DNA of 64,000 nucleotides from Oscillospiraceae bacterium (GCA_910575265.1 CAJTEA010000008.1:1-64000); one strand, 5' to 3'; counted from the first letter of the stretch, positions 16,603 to 25,617 are shown. The notes: a model not told the origin generated them from the letters alone. Made by a program: numbers and translations.

Positions 16603-19299
16603 ATGAAAAAATTGATGGTCCTGGATGGCAACTCCATTGTCAACCGGGCCTTCTACGGGGTCAGTCAGAATTTGACAACCCGGGGGGGCCAGCCTACCAA
16701 CGCCATTTTCGGGTTTCTGAACATTCTTAACAAGCTGCTGGGCGAGGTTTCTCCGGACGCGCTGTGCGTCACCTTTGACCGCTCCGCCCCCACCTTCCGT
16801 CACCAGGCCTATGACCAGTACAAGGCTAACCGCAAGGGGATGCCGGAGGAGCTGGCCAGCCAGATGCCCCTTTTGAAGGATGTGCTGGGGGCGATGAACA
16901 TCCCCATGTACGAGCTGGACGGCTGGGAGGCCGACGACCTGCTGGGCACCATCGCCCGGCTGGACGAGGGGGCCGGCTGGGAGACAGTGATTGTCACCGG
17001 GGACAAGGACTCCCTCCAGCTAGTGACCGACCGGACCACCGTCAAGCTGGTGTCCACCCGCATGGGCCGCACCACCACCAGGGACGTCACCCCGGATTCC
17101 TTCCGGGAGGAGTACGGCTTCGATCCCATCCATATCATCGACCTGAAGGCCCTGATGGGGGACAGCTCGGACAACTACCCCGGCGTCAAGGGGGTGGGGG
17201 AAAAGACCGCTATGGCCCTGATTCAGCTGTATCATACCATCGCCCACCTCTACGACCATATGCCGGACATCTGCTCCGCCCCCGACACCCCCGCCAAGCC
17301 CGGCCTGGTGAAAAAGCTGACCGAGGGGAAGGAGAGCGCCTTTCTGTCCTACGACCTGGCCACCATCCGCGCCGACGCTCCCATTGACTTTCAGCCGGAA
17401 AACAACCTGCGCCAGACCCCGGACAACAACAAGCTCTATCAGCTGTTCCTGGACCTGGAGTTTGCCAAGCTCATCGACAAATACCACCTGACCGCCCCCC
17501 AGGGGGAGGTCCAGGCCGGCCCGGACACCCAAGCCGCCCTGGACGGCGGCTGCTATTTGGAGACGGAGATTAGCCCGGAGTACGCCCGGGAGCTGCTGGA
17601 GCTTTGGCGGACCAAGGAGGTGGTGCATATCGTCGCCCTGCCCTCGCTGGACGCGGTGTGCGTGGAGTGCCATCTGAACGACAACGCCTGGAACGCCAGC
17701 CTGCTGCGGGCGGACAGGCTGGACAACTACAATGAGATGATCCGGGCTCTCTTCTCCGACCCCGCCATCAAAAAGGCGGCGCATGGGGTCAAGAACCTGT
17801 GCCGTTCCCTGCTGGCCGAGGGCATTTCCCCCGCCGGCTTTGTGTTCGACACCGAGGTGGCCGCCTACCTCCTGGCCCCCACCGACGGCAGCTACGAGCT
17901 GGAAAAGCTGGGCCTGACCTACTACAATCAGCAGTTCCCCAAGGCCGCGGCCTATCTGGAGGAGGGGGCCTTCGGCCCCCTGTCCGACCCGACGGCCCCC
18001 GCGGAAGCCATGATGCGCCACTGTCTCCTGATTGACGATTTGCGTGAGACGCTTACCCGGCGGCTGAAGGAGCTGAATATGTGGGAGCTGTATGAGAGGG
18101 TGGACCTCCCCCTGTGCCAGGTGCTGGCTGAGATGGAAATGGAGGGCTTCCTCATCGATCGGAAGGCGCTGGCGGAGTTTGGCGAGATGCTGTCCGGGCG
18201 GATTGACCAGGCGCAGAGGACCATCTACGAGCTGGCCGGAGAGGATACCTTCAACATCAACTCCACCCAGCAGCTGGGGCGCATCCTCTTTGACAAGCTG
18301 GGCCTGCCCCCGGTGAAAAAGACCAAAAGCGGCTGGTCCACCAACGCCGACGTGCTGGAGAAGCTGCGGGGCCAGCACCCCATCATCGAGAATATCCTGG
18401 AGTACCGCCAGCTCACCAAGCTGAAATCCACCTACGCGGACGGCCTGGGCAAGGTCATTGGCCCGGATGGACGGATTCACACCTCCTTCCAGAACACCGT
18501 CACCGCCACCGGGCGGCTGAGCTCCACCGAGCCCAACCTGCAAAATATCCCGGTGCGCACCGAGCTGGGGGCGGAGCTGCGGAAAATGTTCGCCGCCCCC
18601 GCCGGGAAGGTGCTGGTGGACGCGGACTACTCCCAGATCGAGCTGCGCCTGCTGGCCCATATGGCCGGGGACCAGGCCATGATGGACGGCTTCAAAACCG
18701 GCGAGGATATCCACACCATTACCGCCTCCCAGGTTTTCGGTGTGCCCATTGAAGAGGTCACCCCCCAGATGCGCCGAAGCGCCAAGGCGGTGAACTTCGG
18801 CATTGTTTATGGCATCTCCCCCTTCTCCCTGTCCCAGGACATCGGCGTCACCGTCCAGGAAGCCAAGGAGTATATGGATAAGTACTTCACCCACTACGCC
18901 GGGGTGCGGGCTTATATGGACGGTGTGATGGAGCAGGCCAAACAGGCCGGGTATGTGGCCACCCTCTGGGGACGCCGCCGGTGGGTGCCGGAGATTAAGT
19001 CCTCCAACTTCAACACCCGTTCCTTCGGGGAGCGGGTGGCCCTCAACGCCCCCATCCAGGGCACCGCCGCCGACATCATCAAGCTGGCGATGATTCGGGT
19101 GTGGGAGCGGCTCAAGGTGGAGGGGCTGGAGGGAAAGCTGGTCCTCCAGGTCCACGACGAGCTGATTGTGGAGTGCCCGGAAGCGGAAGCGGAGACCGTC
19201 TGCAAGCTGGTGGAGGAGGAGATGGAGGGGGTCGCCGCCCTGTCCGTCCCCCTGCTGGCCGAAACCCACGCCGGGAAAACCTGGGCGGACGCCCACTGA
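16603..19299 (+). CDS. polA: DNA polymerase I
   Basis: 898 residues. Domains: N-terminal 5'-3' flap nuclease (about 1-290: VLDGNSIVNRAFYGV, ADDLLGTIA, TGDKDSLQLV, GDSSDNYPGVKGVGEKTA), a middle 3'-5' exonuclease-like domain (about 310-480) and the Klenow polymerase domain. Polymerase motif A is DYSQIELRLLAHMAGD, motif B RRSAKAVNFGIVYG, motif C QVHDEL. In the middle domain the expected DxE metal ligands are not visible (IVALPSLDAVCVEC), so proofreading is probably lost, as in other Firmicutes PolA. ATG 16603 is preferred over an upstream TTG because GGGAGA lies at proper distance. Single gene with its own promoter. Confidence 0.97.
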   Translation: MKKLMVLDGNSIVNRAFYGVSQNLTTRGGQPTNAIFGFLNILNKLLGEVSPDALCVTFDRSAPTFRHQAYDQYKANRKGMPEELASQMPLLKDVLGAMNIPMYELDGWEADDLLGTIARLDEGAGWETVIVTGDKDSLQLVTDRTTVKLVSTRMGRTTTRDVTPDSFREEYGFDPIHIIDLKALMGDSSDNYPGVKGVGEKTAMALIQLYHTIAHLYDHMPDICSAPDTPAKPGLVKKLTEGKESAFLSYDLATIRADAPIDFQPENNLRQTPDNNKLYQLFLDLEFAKLIDKYHLTAPQGEVQAGPDTQAALDGGCYLETEISPEYARELLELWRTKEVVHIVALPSLDAVCVECHLNDNAWNASLLRADRLDNYNEMIRALFSDPAIKKAAHGVKNLCRSLLAEGISPAGFVFDTEVAAYLLAPTDGSYELEKLGLTYYNQQFPKAAAYLEEGAFGPLSDPTAPAEAMMRHCLLIDDLRETLTRRLKELNMWELYERVDLPLCQVLAEMEMEGFLIDRKALAEFGEMLSGRIDQAQRTIYELAGEDTFNINSTQQLGRILFDKLGLPPVKKTKSGWSTNADVLEKLRGQHPIIENILEYRQLTKLKSTYADGLGKVIGPDGRIHTSFQNTVTATGRLSSTEPNLQNIPVRTELGAELRKMFAAPAGKVLVDADYSQIELRLLAHMAGDQAMMDGFKTGEDIHTITASQVFGVPIEEVTPQMRRSAKAVNFGIVYGISPFSLSQDIGVTVQEAKEYMDKYFTHYAGVRAYMDGVMEQAKQAGYVATLWGRRRWVPEIKSSNFNTRSFGERVALNAPIQGTAADIIKLAMIRVWERLKVEGLEGKLVLQVHDELIVECPEAEAETVCKLVEEEMEGVAALSVPLLAETHAGKTWADAH

Positions 19300-19338
19300 C
19301 CACTTATCCGCCCAAAACGACCGACTGTCCCAAACTCC

Positions 19339-19367
19339 TTGCAGGGACAAATTCCCTTTGTTATACT
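19339..19367 (+). promoter_or_regulatory. Sigma-A promoter of the 19429 membrane operon
   Basis: TTGCAG, 17-bp spacer, TATACT. Transcription would start near 19374, just inside the structured leader. Confidence 0.75.
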
Positions 19368-19369
19368 GA

Positions 19370-19427
19370 GGATGACCTGAAAACGGGCCGCCGAGGGCGG
19401 CGGCCCTTACATGAGAGGAGGTCATCC
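19370..19427 (+). promoter_or_regulatory. Structured 5' leader that hides the ribosome site
   Basis: A 9-bp outer inverted repeat (19370-19378 GGATGACCT with 19419-19427 AGGTCATCC) encloses a 9-bp GC hairpin (19385-19393 with 19398-19406). The right outer arm overlaps the AGGAGG Shine-Dalgarno of the next gene, so folding would block initiation. Depending on the exact transcript start the left arm may be partly or wholly present. Confidence 0.55.
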
Positions 19428-19428
19428 C

Positions 19429-19818
19429 ATGAAAAACCGTACTGGTCAAATTTTGCTGATTGCGTTTGTGCTGACCCTGGCCGCATACCTTGTGATGTTC
19501 GCAGCCTTCTTTTCCCAGTTTCCGATCAGCGCGTCCCCTCTGCTCCAATTTTTAATCCTGTACTTCCATGCGATTCCCATGCTTCTGATTCAACTGCTTC
19601 TGTTCCGGCTGTCCAAGCCCTGGTGGTGGAAACTGCTCCCCTTTCTACCCATGCTCGTGGTCGGGCTGGCCTTTTTACGCATCGCTGAGTGGCATATTCT
19701 GGGCTGGATTCTTGTCTTGTGGTGGTGCGCCGCCCCGGCGGCGGGGTGCGTGCTGGCCTGGGCGGCTTACGGGCTGTGTAGGCTGTATCAAAAGGGGGAT
19801 ATCCGCAATGCTCATTAG
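19429..19818 (+). CDS. Small four-helix membrane protein, unknown
   Basis: 129 residues, nearly all hydrophobic: about four membrane segments (ILLIAFVLTLAAYLVMFAAF, LLQFLILYFHAIPMLLIQLL, LLPFLPMLVVGLAFL, ILGWILVLWWCAAPAAGCVL). No family recognised. ATG 19429 is chosen over ATG 19411 because AGGAGG lies 7 nt before it. It is the first gene of an operon with another small membrane protein (11-nt overlap) and a CPBP protease, behind a leader that can mask the ribosome site. Confidence 0.75.
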   Translation: MKNRTGQILLIAFVLTLAAYLVMFAAFFSQFPISASPLLQFLILYFHAIPMLLIQLLLFRLSKPWWWKLLPFLPMLVVGLAFLRIAEWHILGWILVLWWCAAPAAGCVLAWAAYGLCRLYQKGDIRNAH

Positions 19819-20092
19819 TGCTGTGTTCTCGCTGTGCTCCACCCTCATCACCTTCGCCATCCTCTGCGCCCCCTTCTGCGGACTCCAGCTGATCCTTTGC
19901 CGGTGTTCTATCAAAGCGGTCCGGCTGTCCCCGCCGGTGCTGTTCGGCGCGGGATTCCTGTGGGGCTGGTGGTATCTGGACCGCCACTACAACTGGGACG
20001 CCCTGCTGGGTATTCTGGTTATGTTCCCCTGCGTCCTGGGCCTGATTGGCAGCGGAGCGGGCTGGTTCCTCTGGAAGAAGCGTTCAAGATAG
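19808..20092 (+). CDS. Small membrane protein, unknown, coupled to upstream gene
   Basis: 94 residues from ATG 19808, with GGGGGAT upstream inside the preceding gene and an 11-nt overlap, so translation is probably coupled. Three hydrophobic segments (LISAVFSLCSTLITFAILCA, PPVLFGAGFLWGWWYL, LLGILVMFPCVLGLIGSGAG). No family recognised. It lies directly before the CPBP protease gene; the three may form one membrane complex, but this is only context. Confidence 0.65.
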   Translation: MLISAVFSLCSTLITFAILCAPFCGLQLILCRCSIKAVRLSPPVLFGAGFLWGWWYLDRHYNWDALLGILVMFPCVLGLIGSGAGWFLWKKRSR

Positions 20093-20105
20093 GGAGGGGA
20101 TAGAA

Positions 20106-20771
20106 GTGAAAAGTGGGAAAGCATATGGAATCCTGTTCCTTGTTCTGCTCTGCTGCGCGGTTATGGCGTTCGTTGAGACCGTCCTTGAGCCGGCATATGC
20201 GGTTAAATCGGCAATAAAAGTTGTGGTCTTCCTGTTGCTGCCATTGATCTTCGCCAGGGCGGCAGGTATCAAGCGCTTCAATCCCATGTTTGTGCCGGAT
20301 AAGAAGCGCGTTCTTCCGCTGTTGGCGCTTGGCTTCCTGATTTACGCGGTCATTATGGGAGCATACGCGCTGACGAAAAACATCTTTGACTACACCGCGC
20401 TGGTTCAGTCCCTCTCCGCCGACCAGAACGTGGAGCCTGCCAGTTTTCTCTGGGTGGCGGCCTATATCTCTTTTTGCAACTCATTTTTAGAGGAATTTCT
20501 CTTTCGTTTTGTCTCGTTCTTAAAATTATCCCATTACGCGAGCCGGAAAACCGCCTATCTGTTCAGCTCCATCGCATTTGCTGTCTATCATATCGCGATG
20601 ATTGGAACCTCTTTTCCGCCGCTGTTACTGTTTTTGGCTTTAATCGGGCTGACCGTTGGCGGATATATATTTGATTATGTTGATGAAAAGGGAGAAGGGG
20701 TTTACTATTCCTGGATGATTCATATGTTCGCGGATTTTGCCATTATGACCATATGGTATCTTCACATGTAA
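20106..20771 (+). CDS. CPBP-family intramembrane metalloprotease
   Basis: 221 residues from GTG 20106, chosen for AGGGAGGGGATAGAA just upstream. It has about seven membrane segments and the three Abi/CPBP motifs: EEFLFR (about 138-143), SSIAFAVYH with the metal-binding His, and HMFADF near the C-terminus. CPBP proteins cleave membrane substrates or act in bacteriocin maturation, immunity and stress signalling. It is third in an operon with two small membrane proteins, which may be its partners or substrates (inference). Confidence 0.85.
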   Translation: MKSGKAYGILFLVLLCCAVMAFVETVLEPAYAVKSAIKVVVFLLLPLIFARAAGIKRFNPMFVPDKKRVLPLLALGFLIYAVIMGAYALTKNIFDYTALVQSLSADQNVEPASFLWVAAYISFCNSFLEEFLFRFVSFLKLSHYASRKTAYLFSSIAFAVYHIAMIGTSFPPLLLFLALIGLTVGGYIFDYVDEKGEGVYYSWMIHMFADFAIMTIWYLHM

Positions 20772-20785
20772 GAAGGAGTCTTTCT

Positions 20786-21247
20786 ATGTACTACGAGATC
20801 GTCCCCATGGACCGCGGTCACATCCCCCAGATTGCCGCCCTGGAGCGGGAATGCTTTTCTACCCCCTGGAGTGAGGCTCTGCTGGAGGACGCCCTGTTCG
20901 ATGACCGGGCCAGCTTCATCGTGGCGGAGGACGGGGAGGAGGGCAACATTCTGGGGTACGCCGGCCTCCACGCCGTGCTGGACGAGGGCTACATCGACAA
21001 CATCGCCGTCATCCCTGACGCCCGGCGGCACGGGGTGGCCTCCGCGCTGCTGGATGTGTTCTGCCGTTTCGGGGCGGCGAACCTGGCCTTTCTCACCCTG
21101 GAGGTGCGGAGCTCCAATGCCGCCGCCATCGGACTGTATGAAAAATTCGGTTTCCAGCGGGCGGGCCTGCGCCCCGGCTACTACCAGCACCCCCGGGAGG
21201 ACGCCGTCATTATGACCCGGGAATTCCCGAAGGAGGGAGAAGTATGA
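20786..21247 (+). CDS. rimI: RimI-type ribosomal protein N-acetyltransferase
   Basis: 153 residues, GNAT fold. ATG 20786 follows AAGGAG. The N-terminal motif ALERECFSTPWSEALLEDAL is characteristic of RimI, which acetylates the N-terminus of ribosomal protein S18. The acetyl-CoA loop is VIPDARRHGVASALLDVF and the C-terminal part NAAAIGLYEKFGFQRAGLRPGYY. It overlaps tsaD by 4 nt (ATGA), a common pairing in Firmicutes; tsaE and tsaB are not in this window. Confidence 0.92.
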   Translation: MYYEIVPMDRGHIPQIAALERECFSTPWSEALLEDALFDDRASFIVAEDGEEGNILGYAGLHAVLDEGYIDNIAVIPDARRHGVASALLDVFCRFGAANLAFLTLEVRSSNAAAIGLYEKFGFQRAGLRPGYYQHPREDAVIMTREFPKEGEV

Positions 21248-22254
21248 ATATCCTTGCCATTGAGTCCTCCTGTGACGACACCGCCGCCTCCGTGGTCCGG
21301 GATGGGCGGACGGTGCTGTCCAGCTGTGTGTCCTCTCAGATTGAGATGCACACCATCTACGGCGGCGTGGTCCCGGAAATCGCCTCCCGGAAGCATGTGG
21401 AGGCGATTTCCGGTCTGGCGGACCGGGCTGTTTCCGACGCGGGGCTGACAAAGGCGGAGCTGGACGCTGTGGCCGTCACCTATGCCCCTGGACTGATCGG
21501 CGCGGTGCTGGTGGGGGTCAATTTTGCCAAGGGGGCGGCTATGGCTTTGGACCTGCCCCTGGTTCCCGTCCACCACGTCCGGGGACACATCGCCGCTAAC
21601 TACATCACCCACCCGGACCTGGAGCCTCCCTTTGTCTGTCTGTGCGTCTCCGGGGGGACCACCGCCATTGTGGATGTGCGGTCCTATACCGATATGTCCA
21701 TTCTGGGTGGCACCCGGGACGACGCCGCCGGGGAGTGCTTTGACAAGGTGGCCCGGGTGCTGGGCATTGGTTATCCGGGGGGCGGTCCCATGGACAAGCT
21801 GGCTCAGGGCGGGGACGACACAAAATATAACCTGCCGGTGGCCCGCGTCGCCGGGGCGGAGCTGGACATGTCTTTCTCCGGCTTGAAAACCGCCAGCCTC
21901 AACCTGATTCACAACGTGGAGCAAAAGGGCGAGACCCTGGACCTGCCCGCCTTTGCGGCCAGCTTCGGCCGGGCGGTGAGCGACAGCCTGGTTCCCCGTG
22001 TACTGGCCGCCGCCGGAATGAGGGGGTATGGCAAGGTGGCCGTGGCCGGTGGTGTGGCCGCTAACAGCCGAATCCGGGCGGATCTCCAGGCCGCCTGCGC
22101 CAAAAGCGGAGACCGCCTCTTTCTCCCGGAGCTGCGCTGGTGCGGGGACAACGCCGCTATGATTGGCTGCCAGGGCTTTTACGAGCTTCGGGCGGGCCAT
22201 CTGGCTGGCTGGGACCTGAACGCCTACGCCACCCGGGATATTGGGTTGGGGTAA
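21244..22254 (+). CDS. tsaD: tRNA N6-threonylcarbamoyladenosine transferase
   Basis: 336 residues, standard length. It attaches the threonylcarbamoyl group to A37 of ANN-decoding tRNAs with TsaB and TsaE. Seen: ILAIESSCDDTA, VPEIASRKHVE, the metal-binding HHVRGHIAANY, CVSGGTTAIV, GECFDKVARVLG and GVAANSRIR. It starts inside the rimI stop and is translationally coupled. Typical member of the Gcp/Kae1 family. Confidence 0.96.
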   Translation: MNILAIESSCDDTAASVVRDGRTVLSSCVSSQIEMHTIYGGVVPEIASRKHVEAISGLADRAVSDAGLTKAELDAVAVTYAPGLIGAVLVGVNFAKGAAMALDLPLVPVHHVRGHIAANYITHPDLEPPFVCLCVSGGTTAIVDVRSYTDMSILGGTRDDAAGECFDKVARVLGIGYPGGGPMDKLAQGGDDTKYNLPVARVAGAELDMSFSGLKTASLNLIHNVEQKGETLDLPAFAASFGRAVSDSLVPRVLAAAGMRGYGKVAVAGGVAANSRIRADLQAACAKSGDRLFLPELRWCGDNAAMIGCQGFYELRAGHLAGWDLNAYATRDIGLG

Positions 22255-22448
22255 GGAAGGCTGGCCTGATTTGCGTTATGTTTACTGAAGAGAAACTGGA
22301 GCGGGACGGATAATTTTTCATATATACCGGAAACAAACTGGAATTGCTCCGTTTGAATGTTGAAAAGTCTGTGGAAAATGTTTAAAACTTTTTTCGCGTG
22401 AGTTATGATACAAAATTATGTAAACTAAAAACCCAGGAAAGAAAAACC

Positions 22449-22477
22449 TTGTTCCGACACAGGAATCAGGGTATAAT
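22449..22477 (+). promoter_or_regulatory. Sigma-A promoter of the thioredoxin pair
   Basis: TTGTTC, 17-bp spacer, TATAAT about 30 bp before the reductase start. The rest of the 22255-22507 gap shows no gene. Confidence 0.8.
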
Positions 22478-22507
22478 AGAGACATAACGATTTCGTGAGG
22501 GATTGGT

Positions 22508-23353
22508 ATGGCGTATGATCTGATCGTTTTGGGCAGCGGCCCGGCGGGGCTGGCGGCGGCGGTCGCGGCCCGGGGACGGAACAGGAGCGTCCTGGTGCTC
22601 GGCAACCGCTGGCAGGACAGCCCTCTGGCAAAAGCGGAGCGGGTGGACAACTACCCGGGTCTTCCCGGCCTGACAGGGGTTGAGCTGCTGGAAAAATTTT
22701 ATCGGCACGCGGCGGAAGCCGGAGCGGAATTTGTCATAGGCAGGGCCATTTCCCTGCTGGCCTGGAACGGCTTTTCCGTTACGGCGGGAAGTCAGGTCTA
22801 TCAGGGGGGAGCGCTGATTCTGGCTCCCGGCGTGATCCGGCTGTCCAAGTACCCCGGAGAGGAGGAGTATCTGGGGCGGGGGGTGAGCTACTGCGCCACC
22901 TGCGACGGGATGCTCTACCGGAACAGACCGGTGACGGTGGTGGGGCTGGCCCCGGACGCGCCCCAGGAGGCCAACTATCTGAAGAGTCTGGGCTGTCAGG
23001 TGGTCTATGTCTCACCCCGTCGGCCTCAGGGGCTGGAGGAGGGGATTCCCTATGTAAAGGCGGGCAGGCTGGCGATTCGGGGGGAGGACGCTGTTACTGC
23101 CCTGGAGGCGGACGGCGCCGTTCTGCCCTGTGCGGGCGTCTTTGTCCTGCGCCGCGCGGTGGCCCCCGCCGACCTGCTGCCCACGCTGGAGACAGAGGAG
23201 GGAGTGATCAAGGTGGACCGGCGGATGGCCACCAATCTGCCGGGCGTGTTTGCCGCCGGCGACTGTACCGGCGGTCCCCTTCAGGTGTCTAAGGCGGTAG
23301 GGGAGGGACATGTGGCCGCTCTGTCCGCCTGCGAATTTTTAGATCGACAATAA
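22508..23353 (+). CDS. Thioredoxin reductase-like flavoprotein with degenerate NADPH site
   Basis: 281 residues. The FAD motif LGSGPAGLAAA (about 8-18), the redox motif CATCDG (about 135-140) and the C-terminal FAD motif GVFAAGDCTGGP are those of low-Mr thioredoxin reductases. The second Rossmann motif, normally GGGxSAxEEA, reads VVGLAPDAPQEA, and the HRRxxxR motif reads VSPRRPQG. It is also shorter than the usual 305-320. Clostridial reductases that lack these motifs use reduced ferredoxin or have no known donor. It is followed 21 nt later by trxA, its likely partner. Confidence 0.88.
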   Translation: MAYDLIVLGSGPAGLAAAVAARGRNRSVLVLGNRWQDSPLAKAERVDNYPGLPGLTGVELLEKFYRHAAEAGAEFVIGRAISLLAWNGFSVTAGSQVYQGGALILAPGVIRLSKYPGEEEYLGRGVSYCATCDGMLYRNRPVTVVGLAPDAPQEANYLKSLGCQVVYVSPRRPQGLEEGIPYVKAGRLAIRGEDAVTALEADGAVLPCAGVFVLRRAVAPADLLPTLETEEGVIKVDRRMATNLPGVFAAGDCTGGPLQVSKAVGEGHVAALSACEFLDRQ

Positions 23354-23374
23354 ACAAAAGAAAGGATGCGCGGT

Positions 23375-23686
23375 ATGATTCATTTTGACCAAAAAACCTT
23401 TGACAAGACACTGGAAGAGGGCAAGCTGATGATGGTGGATTTCTGGGCCGAGTGGTGCGGACCCTGTCAGATGCTGGGCCCGGTGATTGAGGACCTGGCT
23501 GGGAGGTATGAGGGGAAGGCCGTAGTAGGCAAGGTGAACACCGATGAGGAACAGGAGCTGGCCATCCGCTACAGTGTGATGAACATCCCAACCGTTATTT
23601 TCTTTAAGGACGGCAAGGAGATCGACCGCAAGGTAGGCGTGATGCCGCCGGAGGCCTTTGTTCAGGTGCTGGAGCGGAATCAGTAA
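23375..23686 (+). CDS. trxA: Thioredoxin
   Basis: 103 residues with WAEWCGPCQMLGP (Cys28/Cys31 by this start) and cis-proline NIPTVIFF. It reduces protein disulfides in the cytoplasm. ATG 23375 is preferred to the in-frame ATG 23366 because GAAAGG is then correctly spaced and residue numbering matches the family. It shares a transcript with the reductase-like gene and ends in a strong terminator. Confidence 0.95.
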   Translation: MIHFDQKTFDKTLEEGKLMMVDFWAEWCGPCQMLGPVIEDLAGRYEGKAVVGKVNTDEEQELAIRYSVMNIPTVIFFKDGKEIDRKVGVMPPEAFVQVLERNQ

Positions 23687-23722
23687 AAAAGATCGTGCCC
23701 CGCAGTGGGGCACGATCTTTTT
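23685..23722. terminator. Bidirectional terminator after trxA
   Basis: GATCGTGCCCC pairs with GGGGCACGATC, flanked by A-run and T-run, between convergent trxA and the diguanylate cyclase gene whose stop codon is at its edge. Confidence 0.9.
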
Positions 23723-23723
23723 G

Positions 23724-25526
23724 TTACCGCAGGCAGAAGCCGCCTTTTTTGTTGTTTTTGACTTGATACAGGGCTTCGTCAGCAACCTGGCTCAAGGTCT
23801 CATAAGTACGTCCGCAGGTGGGGGCGCTGGCCGCGCCCACACTGACGCTGGCGGGGGTGTCGATCCCCTCGATTTTCAGCGTCCGCACCCGCTCCAGGAG
23901 CTCCTGACCTTTCTGCTCCGCTGTGGCCCGGTTGTCGGAGCCGGACAGAAACGCCACAAACTCGTCACCGCCCACTCGGGCCACAATATCGTCAGTACGG
24001 AAGGTCTCGGTCAGGATCTGCCCGATGGCAATCAGAAGCTTATCCCCGGCGGCGTGGCTGTACGTATCATTGACGAATTTGAAGTCATCCAGATCCAGCA
24101 TAAAGAGGACGCCTCTGGAGATCTGCTCCAGCCGGGCGTTGATGAGCTTAACGCCCGCCCGGTTGTACAGACCGGTGAGGGGGTCCTGTTGGGCCTGCTT
24201 GCGAAGCTCCTGTTCCCGGTCGAGCTGCATACTGATATCGGTCAGGGTGCCGATGAGGCGGAGAGAATGGCCGTCAGGGGAGAGGATCGCCTTGTATTGG
24301 CTGCGGTACCAGTTGTATTCCCCGTTCCGTTTTTTCATACGGATACGGTCGTGCTCAATCTGATCCGGGGCCATAGACCGGGCGCTTTGCAGAACACGCC
24401 GGACGTTTTCCCAATCGTCCGGATGGAGGACCGGGAAGTTGTCCTTGCCCCAGGTGACCTTTTCCAAACGGACATTCTCCAGGTCCAGTGTGTCCAGGGC
24501 GTTGGAAGTGAACTCCAGGCTGTCATCATCACAGTTATACTCAAAGAGGAGCGTATCCCGGAATTCGGACAGGGCGTTATAGCGGAGCTGTTCCTCCATC
24601 AGCCGCCTCCGCTGCTGCCAGGCCAGGGCGCATAGAAGGACGCACAGCGCCAGACTGACAACCATAACAACGGTTTGAACCATAGAGGTTTGGGCGATGC
24701 GGATATCCGGCGATTGAGAGAATTGCACCACACGCCACCCGTTATAGAAGGCGGACGACCAGGCGGCGTAGTGCCGTCCATCCTCGGCGTCGTAGCGGAA
24801 GGAACCGCTGGCGCTGGAGGAGTAAGCGGAGGAAAACTTCTCGGTTCCCTCCGCGTCAAGTCCGTCCTTTTTTCCCAGCTCGGTCAGGCTCAACCCCACG
24901 GAGCCTGGAACGCTGCCATAGACTACATAGCCGTCCTCTCCGATGAGTACACCGTGAACGGTTTGGAACAGACTGGAGTGCCGGCCCTGACTGATGAGCA
25001 GCTCGGCGTTCAGGCGGGCGGCCACCGCTCCCAGCAAAACCCCGTTCCGCTCCAACGGGTGGATGACCAGAACATGGGCGTTTGAGGGGTCCGAAGGGGT
25101 AATGATTTCACTGACCACAGGCTCCCCGGACAAGACCTGGCTGAAAGCCCGCTGCTCCTCCGGGTCTGCTCCTCCCCGCGACAGCTCGCTTAACCCAATA
25201 GAGTACAGGTTGAATCGCTGGCCGCGCAGATTCATGGTCTCCAGCAGCGGCAGCACCCAATCGTCCTCCAGGGGACGGCCGTCGGCCAGAAGGGCCTGGG
25301 CGGCGTTGTCCAGTACGGTCCGCGCTTCCTCGATCAGATCCTTTACGCCGTCGCCGCTCTCTATTGTATGGGCGGTCAGGCTCTCCAGAAGCACCCGGTC
25401 CAGTTCCTGCTCCAACGTCCGGCAGCGGATAACCAGCATCCCCAGGACCAGGGCAAGAAGAACCACGACACAGGCGATGAACACCAGCGTTAACCGTGAA
25501 CGATTCTGTTTTTCAGGTCTGGCCAT
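23724..25526 (-). CDS. Membrane diguanylate cyclase (sensor-PAS-GGDEF)
   Basis: 600 residues. A membrane helix (about 14-34), a long extracytoplasmic sensor region (about 35-285), a second helix (about 287-307, VVMVVSLALCVLLCALAW), a PAS-type segment (about 320-440: FRDTLLFEYN, NGEYNWYRSQYKAI) and a GGDEF domain (from about 445: DPLTGLYNRAG, VARVGGDEFVAFLSG). GGDEF is intact and the inhibitory I-site RxxD is present five residues upstream (RTDD), so it should make cyclic di-GMP with product inhibition. The sensed signal is unknown. Single gene. Confidence 0.92.
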   Translation of the reverse strand: MARPEKQNRSRLTLVFIACVVVLLALVLGMLVIRCRTLEQELDRVLLESLTAHTIESGDGVKDLIEEARTVLDNAAQALLADGRPLEDDWVLPLLETMNLRGQRFNLYSIGLSELSRGGADPEEQRAFSQVLSGEPVVSEIITPSDPSNAHVLVIHPLERNGVLLGAVAARLNAELLISQGRHSSLFQTVHGVLIGEDGYVVYGSVPGSVGLSLTELGKKDGLDAEGTEKFSSAYSSSASGSFRYDAEDGRHYAAWSSAFYNGWRVVQFSQSPDIRIAQTSMVQTVVMVVSLALCVLLCALAWQQRRRLMEEQLRYNALSEFRDTLLFEYNCDDDSLEFTSNALDTLDLENVRLEKVTWGKDNFPVLHPDDWENVRRVLQSARSMAPDQIEHDRIRMKKRNGEYNWYRSQYKAILSPDGHSLRLIGTLTDISMQLDREQELRKQAQQDPLTGLYNRAGVKLINARLEQISRGVLFMLDLDDFKFVNDTYSHAAGDKLLIAIGQILTETFRTDDIVARVGGDEFVAFLSGSDNRATAEQKGQELLERVRTLKIEGIDTPASVSVGAASAPTCGRTYETLSQVADEALYQVKNNKKGGFCLR

Positions 25527-25617
25527 AGCATTCCCTCCCTGCCAAAACAGCTTAATTGGCTTCCCATCATTGTATCACCGCGGATACGGTTTGTAAATAT
25601 ATCGAAAGACAAAAACT

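Noticed and set aside
17020-19548. An 842-codon open frame antisense to polA
   Set aside because: Same GC-driven shadow effect; no domain is recognisable and polA motifs are unambiguous.
22255-22448. Possible gene or riboswitch between tsaD and the thioredoxin pair
   Set aside because: AT-rich, only short frames, and no consistent stems or recognisable aptamer.
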